A stretch of DNA of 64,000 bases, taken from assembly GCA_900543625.1 (NCBI GenBank), contig UQSF01000004.1, forward strand, positions 53,255 through 117,254, written 5' to 3'. Under the pieces are notes generated by a model that did no database searches, was not told where the DNA came from, and was given only the letters and a program-made list of their open reading frames with translations. Made by a program: the position numbers and the translations under genes. This document shows positions 48,950 through 57,082 of this stretch, piece after piece. This DNA comes from an uncultured Eubacteriales bacterium. GTDB taxonomy: Bacteria > Bacillota > Clostridia > Oscillospirales > Oscillospiraceae. How positions within the stretch are numbered: position 1 is the first letter of the stretch; every line of letters starts with the position of its first letter.

Positions 48950-50950
48950 TTATCCGTTCATGCCGGGGATCAGGTCAAGGATCGTCTTGGATTCCTTGAC
49001 GGTGACGGTGCACGCGGCGGAGTGCGTTGTGCCGTCGGCCGCGGTGATCTGTAGGATCACAGACGTGGAGCCGACTGCGGCGGCCGTTGCGGTGACGGAG
49101 TAGATATCGTCCGTGCCGTTGCCGGTGCGCACCGGCTGGCCGAGCGAGACGACGCTGCCGTCAGCCGCGTAGACCTTCACGGTGTCCTGCAGGCTGTCGA
49201 GGTTCTGTCCGCGGACGTGGAAGGTGATCGTGCCGGTTTTTGTGCCGTTGAGGTCGAGCGTGGCGGAGTCGGTCTCGGCCTTGACGCTGTCCACGCGCGA
49301 GGGCGCCTTGACGGTGATCTGGCACGTGGCGGTGCAGCTGCCGGCGGAGGCCGTGATCGTCACGGAGCCGGCGCTCGTCGCGATGACGATGCCCTTTTTC
49401 ACGGTGGCGATGTTCGGGTCGCTGCTGGCCCAGGAGACAAGCTCATCCGGGGCGTTCGCGGGCTGCATGGTCGCCTTGAGTGTGAGCGAATCGCCGATCT
49501 GCATCTCGGCCTTGTCCTGATCGAGCTTGAGGCTCTTGACCTCGATGGCGTCGTTCGTGACGGTGACGGTGCAGTCGGCCGAGCGTTTGCCGGCTTTGAC
49601 GGTGATCTTGGCCTTGCCCTCGGTCACGCCGGTGACGACGCCGTCCTTCACGGTGGCGACGGCGGCGTTGCTGCTCGACCAGGTGAGCGTCTCATCCTTG
49701 AGCTCCTGACCGTTTGCGTCGAGCACGGTCGCCGTAAGTGTGAGCGTGTCCTGCGGGGCAATCTCGGCCGTCTCATGATCGAGCGTGACCGAATCGACGC
49801 CGGACTTGCCGCCCTGCAGCGCCATGATCAGAATCAGCGCAATGAGCGCCACGACGACGAGCGAGCCGAGGATGATGGCGACGGTCTTTTTCGAGCTGCG
49901 CTTCGGCTGCGCGTCCTCCGTCTCGACCGGCACGGCCTTGCGCTGTGCCTTCGGCTTTGAACCGGGGAACGTGCCCGCTGCGGCGGGCGCGGGGGCGGGC
50001 GTTTCCCGCCGGACCGGCTGCTGCGGCTGTGCGGCTGCGGCGCGGCGCGCCACGGCGAGCAGAGCCGCACGAAACTCCTCCACGGAGGCGTAGCGCTGGG
50101 CCGGATCGTCGGCACAGGCGCGCATGACGACGTTTTTCAGCGCCTGGCTGCCGTGCAGCGGTTCGGGCAGCGGGTCACCGCGCAGGCGCTGCTCGCGCGC
50201 GATGGCGAGGTCGGAGGCCTCCACCGCCGTCGGCGGCAGCGGCACGAACGGGATGCGCCGCTCATTGAGCGCCCAGTAGAGCACCATGCCCACGGAATAA
50301 AGGTCGCTCGCGGGCGAGACGGGCGCGCCGCACAGCACCTCGGGCGCCATGAAATCATTCGTATTATCGACGGCGGAAAACTGCGCCATGCCGAAATCGC
50401 CCAGCTTGTAGGTGACCTGCTCGTTGAAGTTGCCGCCGCCGACAAAGACGTTGCGGGGCTTGATGTCGCCGTGCACGATGCCGCGGCGATGGCAGGTCTC
50501 CAGCGCACTGCACAGCCCTGCGCCGAGCCGGATGATGTCCGCCTCGCCGTGCGGGTGGTTGCGCAGATAATCCGGCAGGGACGGCAGCAGCTCCGTGCGC
50601 ACGTAGATGTCCCAGCCGCGGCCGTCCGCGTGCGCGCGGATGACATGATCCTCACACCGCAGCAGGTTGGGATCGCCGCTGATGGCGTCGACCGCCATGA
50701 GCTGCCGCGCGATCGTCTCCACCTGACGGTGGAACAGGGCAGTCACTTCTTCGGGGGTGCGCCCCTCGGCGACCAGTGCGTCAAAGTCCTCCGGTGCGGC
50801 CGGAATCGACAGCACCTTGAGCGCCGCGTGATCCACCATGCCGAAGCCGTCGTCGCGTGCGATCTCGTACACCGTCCCGTAGGAGTCGCTGCCGAGCGTG
50901 CGCACGGGCTTCCAATTTTGATAGTCCAGATTGCGGAATCGTTCTTCCAT
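48950..50950 (-). CDS. transmembrane Ser/Thr protein kinase with Ig-like (BIG_2) ectodomain
   Basis: 666 residues. Kinase (about 15-300): glycine loop LGSDSYGTVYEI, Lys45 in AALKVL, catalytic loop HGDIKPRN (160-167; Asp162, with Gly in place of the usual Arg of HRD), DFG at 185-187, APEV. Then a Pro/Ala/Lys linker, one helix (about 350-372, VAIILGSLVVVALIALILIM) and an outer region with at least two BIG_2-type repeats (LTWSSSNAAVATVKDGVVTG, VSWASSDPNIATVKKGIVIA) and a third Ig-like unit. PASTA domains, usual in Firmicutes PrkC, are absent, so the ligand must differ. TTGCAG/TATAAT promoter upstream. Confidence 0.93.
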   Translation of the reverse strand: MEERFRNLDYQNWKPVRTLGSDSYGTVYEIARDDGFGMVDHAALKVLSIPAAPEDFDALVAEGRTPEEVTALFHRQVETIARQLMAVDAISGDPNLLRCEDHVIRAHADGRGWDIYVRTELLPSLPDYLRNHPHGEADIIRLGAGLCSALETCHRRGIVHGDIKPRNVFVGGGNFNEQVTYKLGDFGMAQFSAVDNTNDFMAPEVLCGAPVSPASDLYSVGMVLYWALNERRIPFVPLPPTAVEASDLAIAREQRLRGDPLPEPLHGSQALKNVVMRACADDPAQRYASVEEFRAALLAVARRAAAAQPQQPVRRETPAPAPAAAGTFPGSKPKAQRKAVPVETEDAQPKRSSKKTVAIILGSLVVVALIALILIMALQGGKSGVDSVTLDHETAEIAPQDTLTLTATVLDANGQELKDETLTWSSSNAAVATVKDGVVTGVTEGKAKITVKAGKRSADCTVTVTNDAIEVKSLKLDQDKAEMQIGDSLTLKATMQPANAPDELVSWASSDPNIATVKKGIVIATSAGSVTITASAGSCTATCQITVKAPSRVDSVKAETDSATLDLNGTKTGTITFHVRGQNLDSLQDTVKVYAADGSVVSLGQPVRTGNGTDDIYSVTATAAAVGSTSVILQITAADGTTHSAACTVTVKESKTILDLIPGMNG

Positions 50951-51008
50951 GTGCGATCTGCACCGCCTTCCATATCAGGGTAAAAATCTGTTTATAAAAC
51001 CATCCTAT

Positions 51009-51037
51009 ATTATACTGAATCCGACGGCAATCTGCAA
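51009..51037 (-). promoter_or_regulatory. promoter of the Ser/Thr kinase gene
   Basis: Minus-strand TTGCAG (51037-51032), 17 bases, TATAAT (51014-51009). Confidence 0.85.
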
Positions 51038-51151
51038 GAGGCGCGTGCATGGAAAATGGCCGTATTTTTTTCGCTGCCGGAAAATGCAGCGCGCGTGGGC
51101 TGTTTTTTTACCCAAACACCGGCTGACGATGCCAAATTTGTAAAGAGAACC

Positions 51152-51180
51152 TTGACTTTCGTTTAAGATTTGACTATGAT
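51152..51180 (+). promoter_or_regulatory. promoter of the flavodoxin-like gene
   Basis: TTGACT (51152-51157), 17 bases, TATGAT (51175-51180). Confidence 0.85.
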
Positions 51181-51237
51181 AAAACAGGAAGCAAGGGATA
51201 GTTGGTTCCGCCACAAACTGAAAGGGGATTTATCACG

Positions 51238-51789
51238 ATGATTGACGCGATTGTTTATTCTTCGCTCTCCGGCTCCTGTGAGGAGTATGCCCAGCGCATG
51301 TCGGCCGCGCTGCATATTCCGTTCTTTACGGAGAAGTCCGGCCTTTGCCCGGTCGGCCGTAAGATTGCCTACATTGGCTGGCTGTTTGCCGGCAAGGTCG
51401 TCGGTCTGGACAAGGCCATGGACCGTTATGACGTGTGCTGTGTCGTTTCGGTCGGCATGGGCGATCCGGCTGTCAACCCGGCAGAGGTCTGCCGCAAGAA
51501 GAACGGCCTCGGCTCCGATATTGCGGTGTTCCCGCTGCAGGGCCGCTTTGACCTCAAGCGTCTGCCGCTGCCGTACCGTCTGATCATGAAGATCAAGATC
51601 AAGGACATTGCCAAGCGCCTGAACGCAAAGGCTGCCAAGACCACGCTCACCGCCGGTGAGCAGGCCTGCCTGACCATGGCGACGCTCGGCCACGGCGAGC
51701 CTGCCACGTGGGACGGCATCAACGACGCCATCGCGTGGGATGTTGCGCACAGCTTCCACTCCAAGTTCCCGGAGCCGAAGGTCTGCTGA
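51238..51789 (+). CDS. flavodoxin-like fold protein of unknown function
   Basis: 183 residues; AAAGGGG precedes ATG 51238. The N-terminus MIDAIVYSSLSGSCEEYAQR has the first strand and a phosphate-loop-like SSLSGSCE, then KIAYIGWLFAGKVVGLDKAM and YDVCCVVSVGMGDPAVNPAE follow the strand/loop order of flavodoxins (compare HemG/flavodoxin_5 types). The C-terminal half (IKIKDIAKRLNAKAAKTTLT, ACLTMATLGHGEPATW) is helical and basic. FMN binding is likely but unproved. Monocistronic, strong promoter and terminator. Confidence 0.65.
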   Translation: MIDAIVYSSLSGSCEEYAQRMSAALHIPFFTEKSGLCPVGRKIAYIGWLFAGKVVGLDKAMDRYDVCCVVSVGMGDPAVNPAEVCRKKNGLGSDIAVFPLQGRFDLKRLPLPYRLIMKIKIKDIAKRLNAKAAKTTLTAGEQACLTMATLGHGEPATWDGINDAIAWDVAHSFHSKFPEPKVC

Positions 51790-51808
51790 AGCCCATATAC
51801 TGTATGCA

Positions 51809-51842
51809 ATCTGCCGGACAGAAATGTCCGGCAGATTTTTTT
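51809..51842 (+). terminator. terminator of the flavodoxin-like gene
   Basis: ATCTGCCGGACA / TGTCCGGCAGAT with GAAA loop, then T7. Confidence 0.93.
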
Positions 51843-51902
51843 GCCGTGCGCGTTTGCAATCAGGACGTGCACGTCTCCGCCCGATCTTCGATCGATAATC
51901 AG

Positions 51903-52100
51903 CTTGTCAAAAACCTCGTAGAGTTTCGCCGCCGGCGCGGCGAAAGAAAGTCCAATCATTTTCTCAGGCGACATGTGCGGCTGAGAAAATACTTCTCGGC
52001 CTGCAAACGTGCGCGCCGTCCGCCCAAGGCGGACGGCGCGTGCGCTGCAGTCAGGCCGCTAACCCCTTTGTCAAAAAAGTAATACTTTTTTGACAGACTC
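51903..52100 (+). repeat. family-1 terminator-associated repeat, copy A
   Basis: About 195 bp. Starts cttgtcaaaaacctcgtaga, holds the inverted repeats GCCGCCGG-CGCGGC and ATTTTCTCAGGC-gacatgtgc-GGCTGAGAAAAT, a conserved core (ctcggcctgcaaacgtgcgc, gcgtgcgctgcagtcaggcc), and ends in GTCAAAAAAGTAATACTTTTTTGAC. Close to copies B and C; reading frames through it lack start signals. The terminator of the next minus-strand gene touches its 3' end. Confidence 0.88.
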
Positions 52101-52101
52101 A

Positions 52102-52135
52102 ACAGCCGCCATCCTCACGGGATGACGGCTGTTTT
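52102..52135. terminator. terminator next to repeat copy A
   Basis: ACAGCCGYCATCC-type stem: CAGCCGCCATCC / GGATGACGGCTG with TCACGG loop, T4 on the plus side. It lies just past the stop of the minus-strand small membrane protein gene. Confidence 0.75.
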
Positions 52136-52144
52136 CGTTTTGGC

Positions 52145-52390
52145 TTATTTGCGCTTTTTCTTCTTGTTCCTGTCGTCGGCCAGCGCCGCGTCGGATCGGC
52201 CGGTCTCCCGCTTGGTCTCGCCGCCGCCGACATGTTCGACGATCAGCATCACCGCGCCGAGCGCGATGGGCAGCAGGTAGCCGATGCACATCGTGGCGCT
52301 GCTGAACATGTCGCCGCGCACGATGCCGACGACGATGCTGATGACGCCGAGGATCACAAGGAAGATACCCATGAACTTGGTTCTGGACAT
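52145..52390 (-). CDS. small two-helix membrane protein, unknown
   Basis: 81 residues. Helices at about 6-24 (MGIFLVILGVISIVVGIV) and 34-52 (MCIGYLLPIALGAVMLIV), then a charged tail ending DRNKKKKRK, probably cytoplasmic. AAGGAG is eight bases before ATG 52390; GTG 52399 is too close. It follows the LRR/SLH gene by 34 bases on the same strand and may share its transcript. Confidence 0.68.
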   Translation of the reverse strand: MSRTKFMGIFLVILGVISIVVGIVRGDMFSSATMCIGYLLPIALGAVMLIVEHVGGGETKRETGRSDAALADDRNKKKKRK

Positions 52391-52424
52391 GGCAGACACT
52401 CCTTTTCGGTTGGATCGGCGCGCG

Positions 52425-54572
52425 TTACAGCGCGCGGTACTGCATGAGGATGGTCGCGACTTCCGCGCGCGTGGCGTTGCCCTGCGGATTCAGATAGAGT
52501 TTTCCGGCGCTCGGACTGCCGTTGATGACCTTGTATGCGACGGCCCATTTCATGTCGTCCAGGGCCCAGTCAGACACACTGGCACTGTCGGCAAAGCCGG
52601 CCAATTCGGCGGCTGCCTCCGTCTTGTCGGGGGAAAATTTTGCGGTGTAGCGGCTGAAGATGGCCACGATCTGCTCACGCGTGATGTTCTCCTGCGGGGC
52701 AAACGTCGTCTCGCTCATGCCGGCGACGATACCGTTCTGGCTTGCCCAGAGCACGGCGTCATGGTACCACGTGCCGGATGCAACGTCCGTAAACGGCATC
52801 TTGCCGCTCACGCTCGGACTGCCGGCCAGCCGGTGCAGCACAGCCACAAGCATGGCGCGCGTCATGGGGGCACCGGGGCTGAACTCCGTCTCGGACATGC
52901 CGACCATAAGCTCGTCCCGGAAGGCCTCAAGCACCGCGTCAAAATACCATGCGCCGGCCTTCACATCCTCGAACGGAGTCTTGGGCAGCTTGCTCAGATC
53001 AAGCGCGAACTCGACTGTGAGCGACACGGCGCTGCTGCCGGTGCTGTAGGTATAGCTGGGGGTCTCGACGGCGGCGCTGTAGCGTGCGATGCCGGTCTTC
53101 TTGTCGTATGCCGCACCCTTGACTTCGGTGATGCTGCCGATGTGCTCCTTGCCGACAATCTGGCTGAGGTCGAACAGTCCAACACCGTTTTCCGTGCCGC
53201 TGAGCGTGTAGCTGTCGGTCAGCTTCTGCACGTGGCCGGTGTCGGTCTCGGCGTCCTTGATGGGCAGACCGGTCAGATCGAGCGTGGCGAGCCGGTTGCC
53301 ACCGCAGTAAATCTCGCTCAGGAGCTTGTTTTTCGACACGTTGAGCGCGGTGAGCTCGTTGTTTTCGCAGTTGAGCGCCACGAGCTGCGTGAAGTGCTCG
53401 ATGCCGGTCAGATCGGCGATGCCGAGACCGCTGCAGTTGAGCTCCGACACGCGGCGCGTTTCAAGCGTCGAGAGCAGGCTGTCGCCGTTGCCGTCAACGG
53501 TCTCGGCAAGCAGGGCACGGAAGGCCTCGTCCGGGAAGCTTTTCTCGTCGAGTGCAACGCCGCGCGTCAGACCCTGCATCTCGAAATACACGCTCATGGC
53601 GGGCAGACCCTTGCGCCCTGTGTCGTAGCTGTAGGTGAAGTAGTCCGGCGTCTTGGCAAACTCCGCCTCGCCGGTCTGCTTGTCATAGTTTGCGTCGAGC
53701 ACGCGCGTGATGCTGCCGAGGTTATCCTTGCCGACGATGACGTCGAAGTACACGGTGCACTTGCCGCCGTCCGTGACCGCGCCGGTCTGCTCCGGCAGAT
53801 ACTGCGGGCTGAGGATCGGATTTTCGGTCTTGCCGTCGCCCTGCGCGGTGGCGTTGAGGGCGGTACAGCCCGAGAGGTCAAGCGCGGCGAGCGCGTTGTT
53901 GCTGCAGTCGAGCGATTCGAGCGCGGTGCAGCCCGTGAGGTCGAGCTTCGTCAGGGCGTTGAGGCTGCACGTGAGCACCTTGAGCGCCTTGTGCCCGCTC
54001 AGATCGAGCGCGGTCAGGCGGTTGGCGCTGCACTCGAGCGTGGTCAGCTTGTCGGCGCCGGACACGTCGAGCGCCGTCAGCGCGTTGTAGGAGCAGGCGA
54101 CCGAGCGCAGCGCGCTGCAGCCGGTCAGGTCGAGCGCCGTGAGCGCGCAGCTTGAGACATCCAGCGTTGTGAGCGCCGCGCAGCCGGAGAGCTTCAGGCT
54201 CTGCAGCTTGCCGCAGCCGGACACGTCGAGTTTTTCGAGCTTGGTCATGCCGCTCAGGTCGAGCGCCGTAATCTGATTATTGCATGCGAGCAGCTCACGC
54301 AGACCCGTGAAGTGCTCGATGCCGGTCAGGTCGGCGATCTTCGTGATCTGCGTTTCCAGCAGGTCGATGCACTGCACGGCCGCGCACTCGGCGGCCGAGA
54401 GCTTGCCGTCGCCGTTCGTGTCGCAGTGCTCGGTCACGTATTCGCGCAGCACCGGGTCGGGAAAATGCGCGGCGTCGACCGGGACCTCGCCCGCGGCCAT
54501 CGCCGGAACGCCCAGCGCCAGCAGCATCATGACCGCCAGCAGCAGACACAGTGCCTTTTTGAGATGTTTCAT
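52425..54572 (-). CDS. leucine-rich-repeat surface protein with EF-hand-like loops and three SLH domains
   Basis: 715 residues. Signal peptide (1-27, ALCLLLAVMMLLALGVPAMA), an EF-hand/dockerin-like calcium loop DTNGDGKLSAAE (about 51-62), a run of about nine LRR units of the T-x-LDLSGCxALxxLxxxxN kind (about 85-250), a strand-rich spacer, a second EF-like loop DGNGDSLLSTLE and short LRR block (about 360-460), and three SLH domains (about 540-715; FEDVKAGAWYFDAV, FTDVASGTWYHDAV, DWALDDMKWAVAY). Wall-attached; LRRs likely bind a host or microbial ligand. AGGAGGAAC precedes ATG 54572. Confidence 0.9.
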   Translation of the reverse strand: MKHLKKALCLLLAVMMLLALGVPAMAAGEVPVDAAHFPDPVLREYVTEHCDTNGDGKLSAAECAAVQCIDLLETQITKIADLTGIEHFTGLRELLACNNQITALDLSGMTKLEKLDVSGCGKLQSLKLSGCAALTTLDVSSCALTALDLTGCSALRSVACSYNALTALDVSGADKLTTLECSANRLTALDLSGHKALKVLTCSLNALTKLDLTGCTALESLDCSNNALAALDLSGCTALNATAQGDGKTENPILSPQYLPEQTGAVTDGGKCTVYFDVIVGKDNLGSITRVLDANYDKQTGEAEFAKTPDYFTYSYDTGRKGLPAMSVYFEMQGLTRGVALDEKSFPDEAFRALLAETVDGNGDSLLSTLETRRVSELNCSGLGIADLTGIEHFTQLVALNCENNELTALNVSKNKLLSEIYCGGNRLATLDLTGLPIKDAETDTGHVQKLTDSYTLSGTENGVGLFDLSQIVGKEHIGSITEVKGAAYDKKTGIARYSAAVETPSYTYSTGSSAVSLTVEFALDLSKLPKTPFEDVKAGAWYFDAVLEAFRDELMVGMSETEFSPGAPMTRAMLVAVLHRLAGSPSVSGKMPFTDVASGTWYHDAVLWASQNGIVAGMSETTFAPQENITREQIVAIFSRYTAKFSPDKTEAAAELAGFADSASVSDWALDDMKWAVAYKVINGSPSAGKLYLNPQGNATRAEVATILMQYRAL

Positions 54573-54648
54573 CGCAGTTCCTCCTGTAAAAGATTCCAGA
54601 ACGTGGGACTTGTGAATGCTTCTATTGTAGCAGGTCTTGCGCCGCGGG

Positions 54649-55713
54649 TCAATCTTCGGCTGCGGTGCGGCGGGCATGTATGGCGTGCTCGGTCACGAGC
54701 AGCATGGCGGCCATGCCGAGGTAACCGTAGACCGGGTAGACAGTGCCGATTAGATCGCCGAAGCCAAACAGACTTCCGGCAAAGGCGGCGGCCGTGAGCA
54801 CGAGCAGCACGAGCGTGCGGTGGGCCGACAGCCACGCGGATTTCTGCCCGGTATAGGTCAGCACGGCAACGAGCGAGGAGACGCTCGTGCCGAACATACC
54901 GAAAAAGAGCAGCACGGCGTACACGACGCCGGCCGCACCGAGCCGGCACGCGAGATCGAGCATGGGCAGGGGTGCCGCGATGCTCTCCGGGCTCGTCGCC
55001 AGTGCGCACAGCACGCCGAGCGCGACCGCAAGCAGCAGCACGCAGCCGAGCAGCGTGCCCCAGCCGGCGGTGCTGCGGCTTTTCAGATGCTGCGTCATCG
55101 GGGCGAGAATGCCCACGGTGGCAAAGAAGTTGTAGGCTGCATAGTTCACGGCGCTCGTGACCCAGCTGCCGAGCATGGGGTTCGTGCTCCCGCCGGCGAA
55201 GGCTGCGGCGGCCAGACCGGTGCGCTGCAGCCGGATGCCCGCGATGATGAGCGCCGCGACGATCATGCACGGGACGGCCACGGTGAACACCGTCACCATA
55301 CCGCCGACGCCGAAATATGCCGCCGCTGCGATGAGCACGCACACGATCGCCGAGCCCAGCCACACCGGCAGGCCGAGCATCTGGCTGCCGAGCGCGCCGA
55401 TGCCGGCCGCCATGATGCACACGACGCCGAACAGCAGCGCCGCCGTCAGCACGCCGACAAGTGTGCGCAGCCACGGAATGTCCGCGCGCACGATCAGCGC
55501 GTCCATCGCCTCGATGCCGGTGCGTGCGTTCAGCCGCAGCAGCAGCACACCCGTGCCGCCGAGCAGCGCGATCGCAAGCACAAGCCCCAGAAGACCGTGC
55601 GTGCCGAACGCGCCGAAATACTGCCACAGTTCCTGTCCGGACACATACCCCGCGCCGAGAAAGCACCCGGCAAAGGTCAGACCCAGCCGCAGAGTACCGA
55701 TTTTCCGCTGCAT
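54649..55713 (-). CDS. YkvI-family membrane transporter (COG3949)
   Basis: 354 residues, about 10 hydrophobic helices. The N-terminus LGLTFAGCFLGAGYVSGQEL WQ-type pattern, with GAGYVSGQE, is the hallmark of the YkvI group in the APC-like superfamily; later TNPMLGSWVTSAVNYAAYNF and GMFGTSVSSLVAVLTYTG fit. Substrate unknown, probably an amine or amino acid with Na+ or H+. GGGAGG precedes ATG 55713. Its 3' end lies 76 bases before the LRR/SLH gene start; no terminator is seen between them. Confidence 0.88.
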   Translation of the reverse strand: MQRKIGTLRLGLTFAGCFLGAGYVSGQELWQYFGAFGTHGLLGLVLAIALLGGTGVLLLRLNARTGIEAMDALIVRADIPWLRTLVGVLTAALLFGVVCIMAAGIGALGSQMLGLPVWLGSAIVCVLIAAAAYFGVGGMVTVFTVAVPCMIVAALIIAGIRLQRTGLAAAAFAGGSTNPMLGSWVTSAVNYAAYNFFATVGILAPMTQHLKSRSTAGWGTLLGCVLLLAVALGVLCALATSPESIAAPLPMLDLACRLGAAGVVYAVLLFFGMFGTSVSSLVAVLTYTGQKSAWLSAHRTLVLLVLTAAAFAGSLFGFGDLIGTVYPVYGYLGMAAMLLVTEHAIHARRTAAED

Positions 55714-55756
55714 ACCATATTCCTCCCGTCAACAGCCGCCAAGATAGATGACACAG

Positions 55757-55785
55757 AGTATAGCATATTTTGCATGCAGTTCCAA
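55757..55785 (-). promoter_or_regulatory. promoter of the YkvI gene
   Basis: Minus-strand TTGGAA (55785-55780), 17 bases, TATACT (55762-55757) with TG extension (TGCTATACT). Confidence 0.85.
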
Positions 55786-55802
55786 GATGCGGCGGCGTGA
55801 AA

Positions 55803-55831
55803 TTGACAAATTTCCGCCCACGGCCTATAAT
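55803..55831 (+). promoter_or_regulatory. perfect consensus promoter of the nucleotidyltransferase gene
   Basis: TTGACA (55803-55808), 17 bases, TATAAT (55826-55831), divergent from the YkvI promoter. Confidence 0.93.
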
Positions 55832-55867
55832 GGCTCAGACCCTTTGAGATATGGAGGAACGAGGAGT

Positions 55868-56773
55868 ATGCATCAACCCTGCCTGGTCATCATGGCCGCC
55901 GGCATGGGCAGCCGCTTCGGAGGCCCGAAGCAGACGACGCCCGTGGATGAGTACGGCCATTTTCTGCTGCACTATTCGCTCTTTGACGCCTACCGCGCGG
56001 GCTTCCGCAAGGTCGTGTTCGTCGTCAAGGAGGAGACCGCCGAGGAGTTTCGCGAGAGCGTCGGACCGGCCGTGGCTGCGGCGTTCGACGTGCGCTATGC
56101 CTATCAGAAGCTCGACACACTGCCGGAGGGCTACACCGTGCCCGACGGCCGCACGAAGCCGTGGGGCACCGCTCACGCCGTGCTGTGTGCCGCGCCCGAG
56201 ATCGACGGGCCGTTTGCCGTCATCAATTCCGACGACTATTACGGCATTGAGGCCTACCGCCTGCTGTATGATTTTCTGGCTGTGCCGCGCCCCGAGCGGT
56301 CGTATGCCATGGTGGGCTTCCGCCTGCGCAACACCGTCACGGCAAACGGCAGCGTGTCGCGCGGTGTCTGCACGGAGCGCGGCGGTATGCTCGAGAGCAT
56401 CACGGAGCGCACGCACATCGAGCAGCGCGGTGCGAACGCTGCCTATACCGAGGACGGCGAGCACTTCATCGACCTGCCGGGCGATACGACGGTGTCGATG
56501 AATTTCTGGGGCTTTTCGCCGTTGTACCTGCGCGAGCTGGCGCAGCGCTTCCCAGCGTTTCTGGATGAGAACCTGCCGCGCAACCCGCTCAAGTGCGAGT
56601 ATTTCGTGCCGTCGATCGTGGATGCGCAGCTGCACGCCGGCACGGCGGACGTGACCATGCTGCACACGGACGATGCGTGGCACGGCGTGACGTATCACGA
56701 CGACCTGCCGGATGTGGTCGCGGCGCTGCGCGCACTGCGCGATGCGGGCAAGTATCCGGACAACATCTGGTAA
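55868..56773 (+). CDS. sugar-phosphate nucleotidyltransferase-like protein
   Basis: 301 residues. The nucleotide-binding signature is MAAGMGSRFGGPKQTTPV (about 9-26), followed by KVVFVVKEETAEEF, TKPWGTAHAVLCAAPEIDGP and the metal-binding VINSDDYYG. This is the NTP-transferase fold used for NDP-sugars, but sequence details (GGPKQ in place of L-x-P-x-T-x-x-xPK) place it in an unassigned subgroup. No sugar operon next to it. GGAGGAACGAGGAG precedes ATG 55868. Confidence 0.88.
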   Translation: MHQPCLVIMAAGMGSRFGGPKQTTPVDEYGHFLLHYSLFDAYRAGFRKVVFVVKEETAEEFRESVGPAVAAAFDVRYAYQKLDTLPEGYTVPDGRTKPWGTAHAVLCAAPEIDGPFAVINSDDYYGIEAYRLLYDFLAVPRPERSYAMVGFRLRNTVTANGSVSRGVCTERGGMLESITERTHIEQRGANAAYTEDGEHFIDLPGDTTVSMNFWGFSPLYLRELAQRFPAFLDENLPRNPLKCEYFVPSIVDAQLHAGTADVTMLHTDDAWHGVTYHDDLPDVVAALRALRDAGKYPDNIW

Positions 56774-56781
56774 ATCTCGAT

Positions 56782-57043
56782 TTGCGCCTGTGGGGTTTCC
56801 CACAGGCGCTTTGCCTTTCAAAAAAGTATTACTTTTTTGAAAAGAGGTTTGCGGCCTGACTGCAGCGCACGCGCTGTCCGCCAGAGACGAACAGCGCGCA
56901 CGTTTGCAGGCCGAGCGGTATTTTCTCCGCCGCACATGTCGCCGGAGAAAATGATTCCACTTTCTTTCGCCGCTCCGGCAGCGAAAGGCTACGAGGTTTT
57001 GTGAACTGTTGCGCCTGTGGGGTTTCCCACGGGCGCTTTTTTT
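56782..57043 (-). repeat. family-1 repeat, copy B, inside a duplicated terminator
   Basis: After the nucleotidyltransferase gene comes hairpin GCGCCTGTGGG-TTT-CCCACAGGCGC (56784-56810) followed by TTTGCC, not a U-tract. Then the element in inverted orientation (56817-57003; from ttcaaaaaagtattactttt to ctacgaggttttg), then GCGCCTGTGGG-TTT-CCCACGGGCGC (57011-57036) followed by T7. The two hairpin copies, ttgcgcctgtggggtttccc with arms, differ at one position. So the repeat is flanked by a direct repeat of the host terminator. Confidence 0.88.
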
Positions 57044-57051
57044 GGTATACT
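57044..57051 (+). promoter_or_regulatory. extended -10 promoter of the GTPase-nuclease gene
   Basis: TGGTATACT directly follows the distal terminator's T-run; no good -35 is seen since that position is in the hairpin. RNA would start near 57058. Confidence 0.55.
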
Positions 57052-57082
57052 GTATTTATTCTTGCATTTTGACGAGGTGCTT

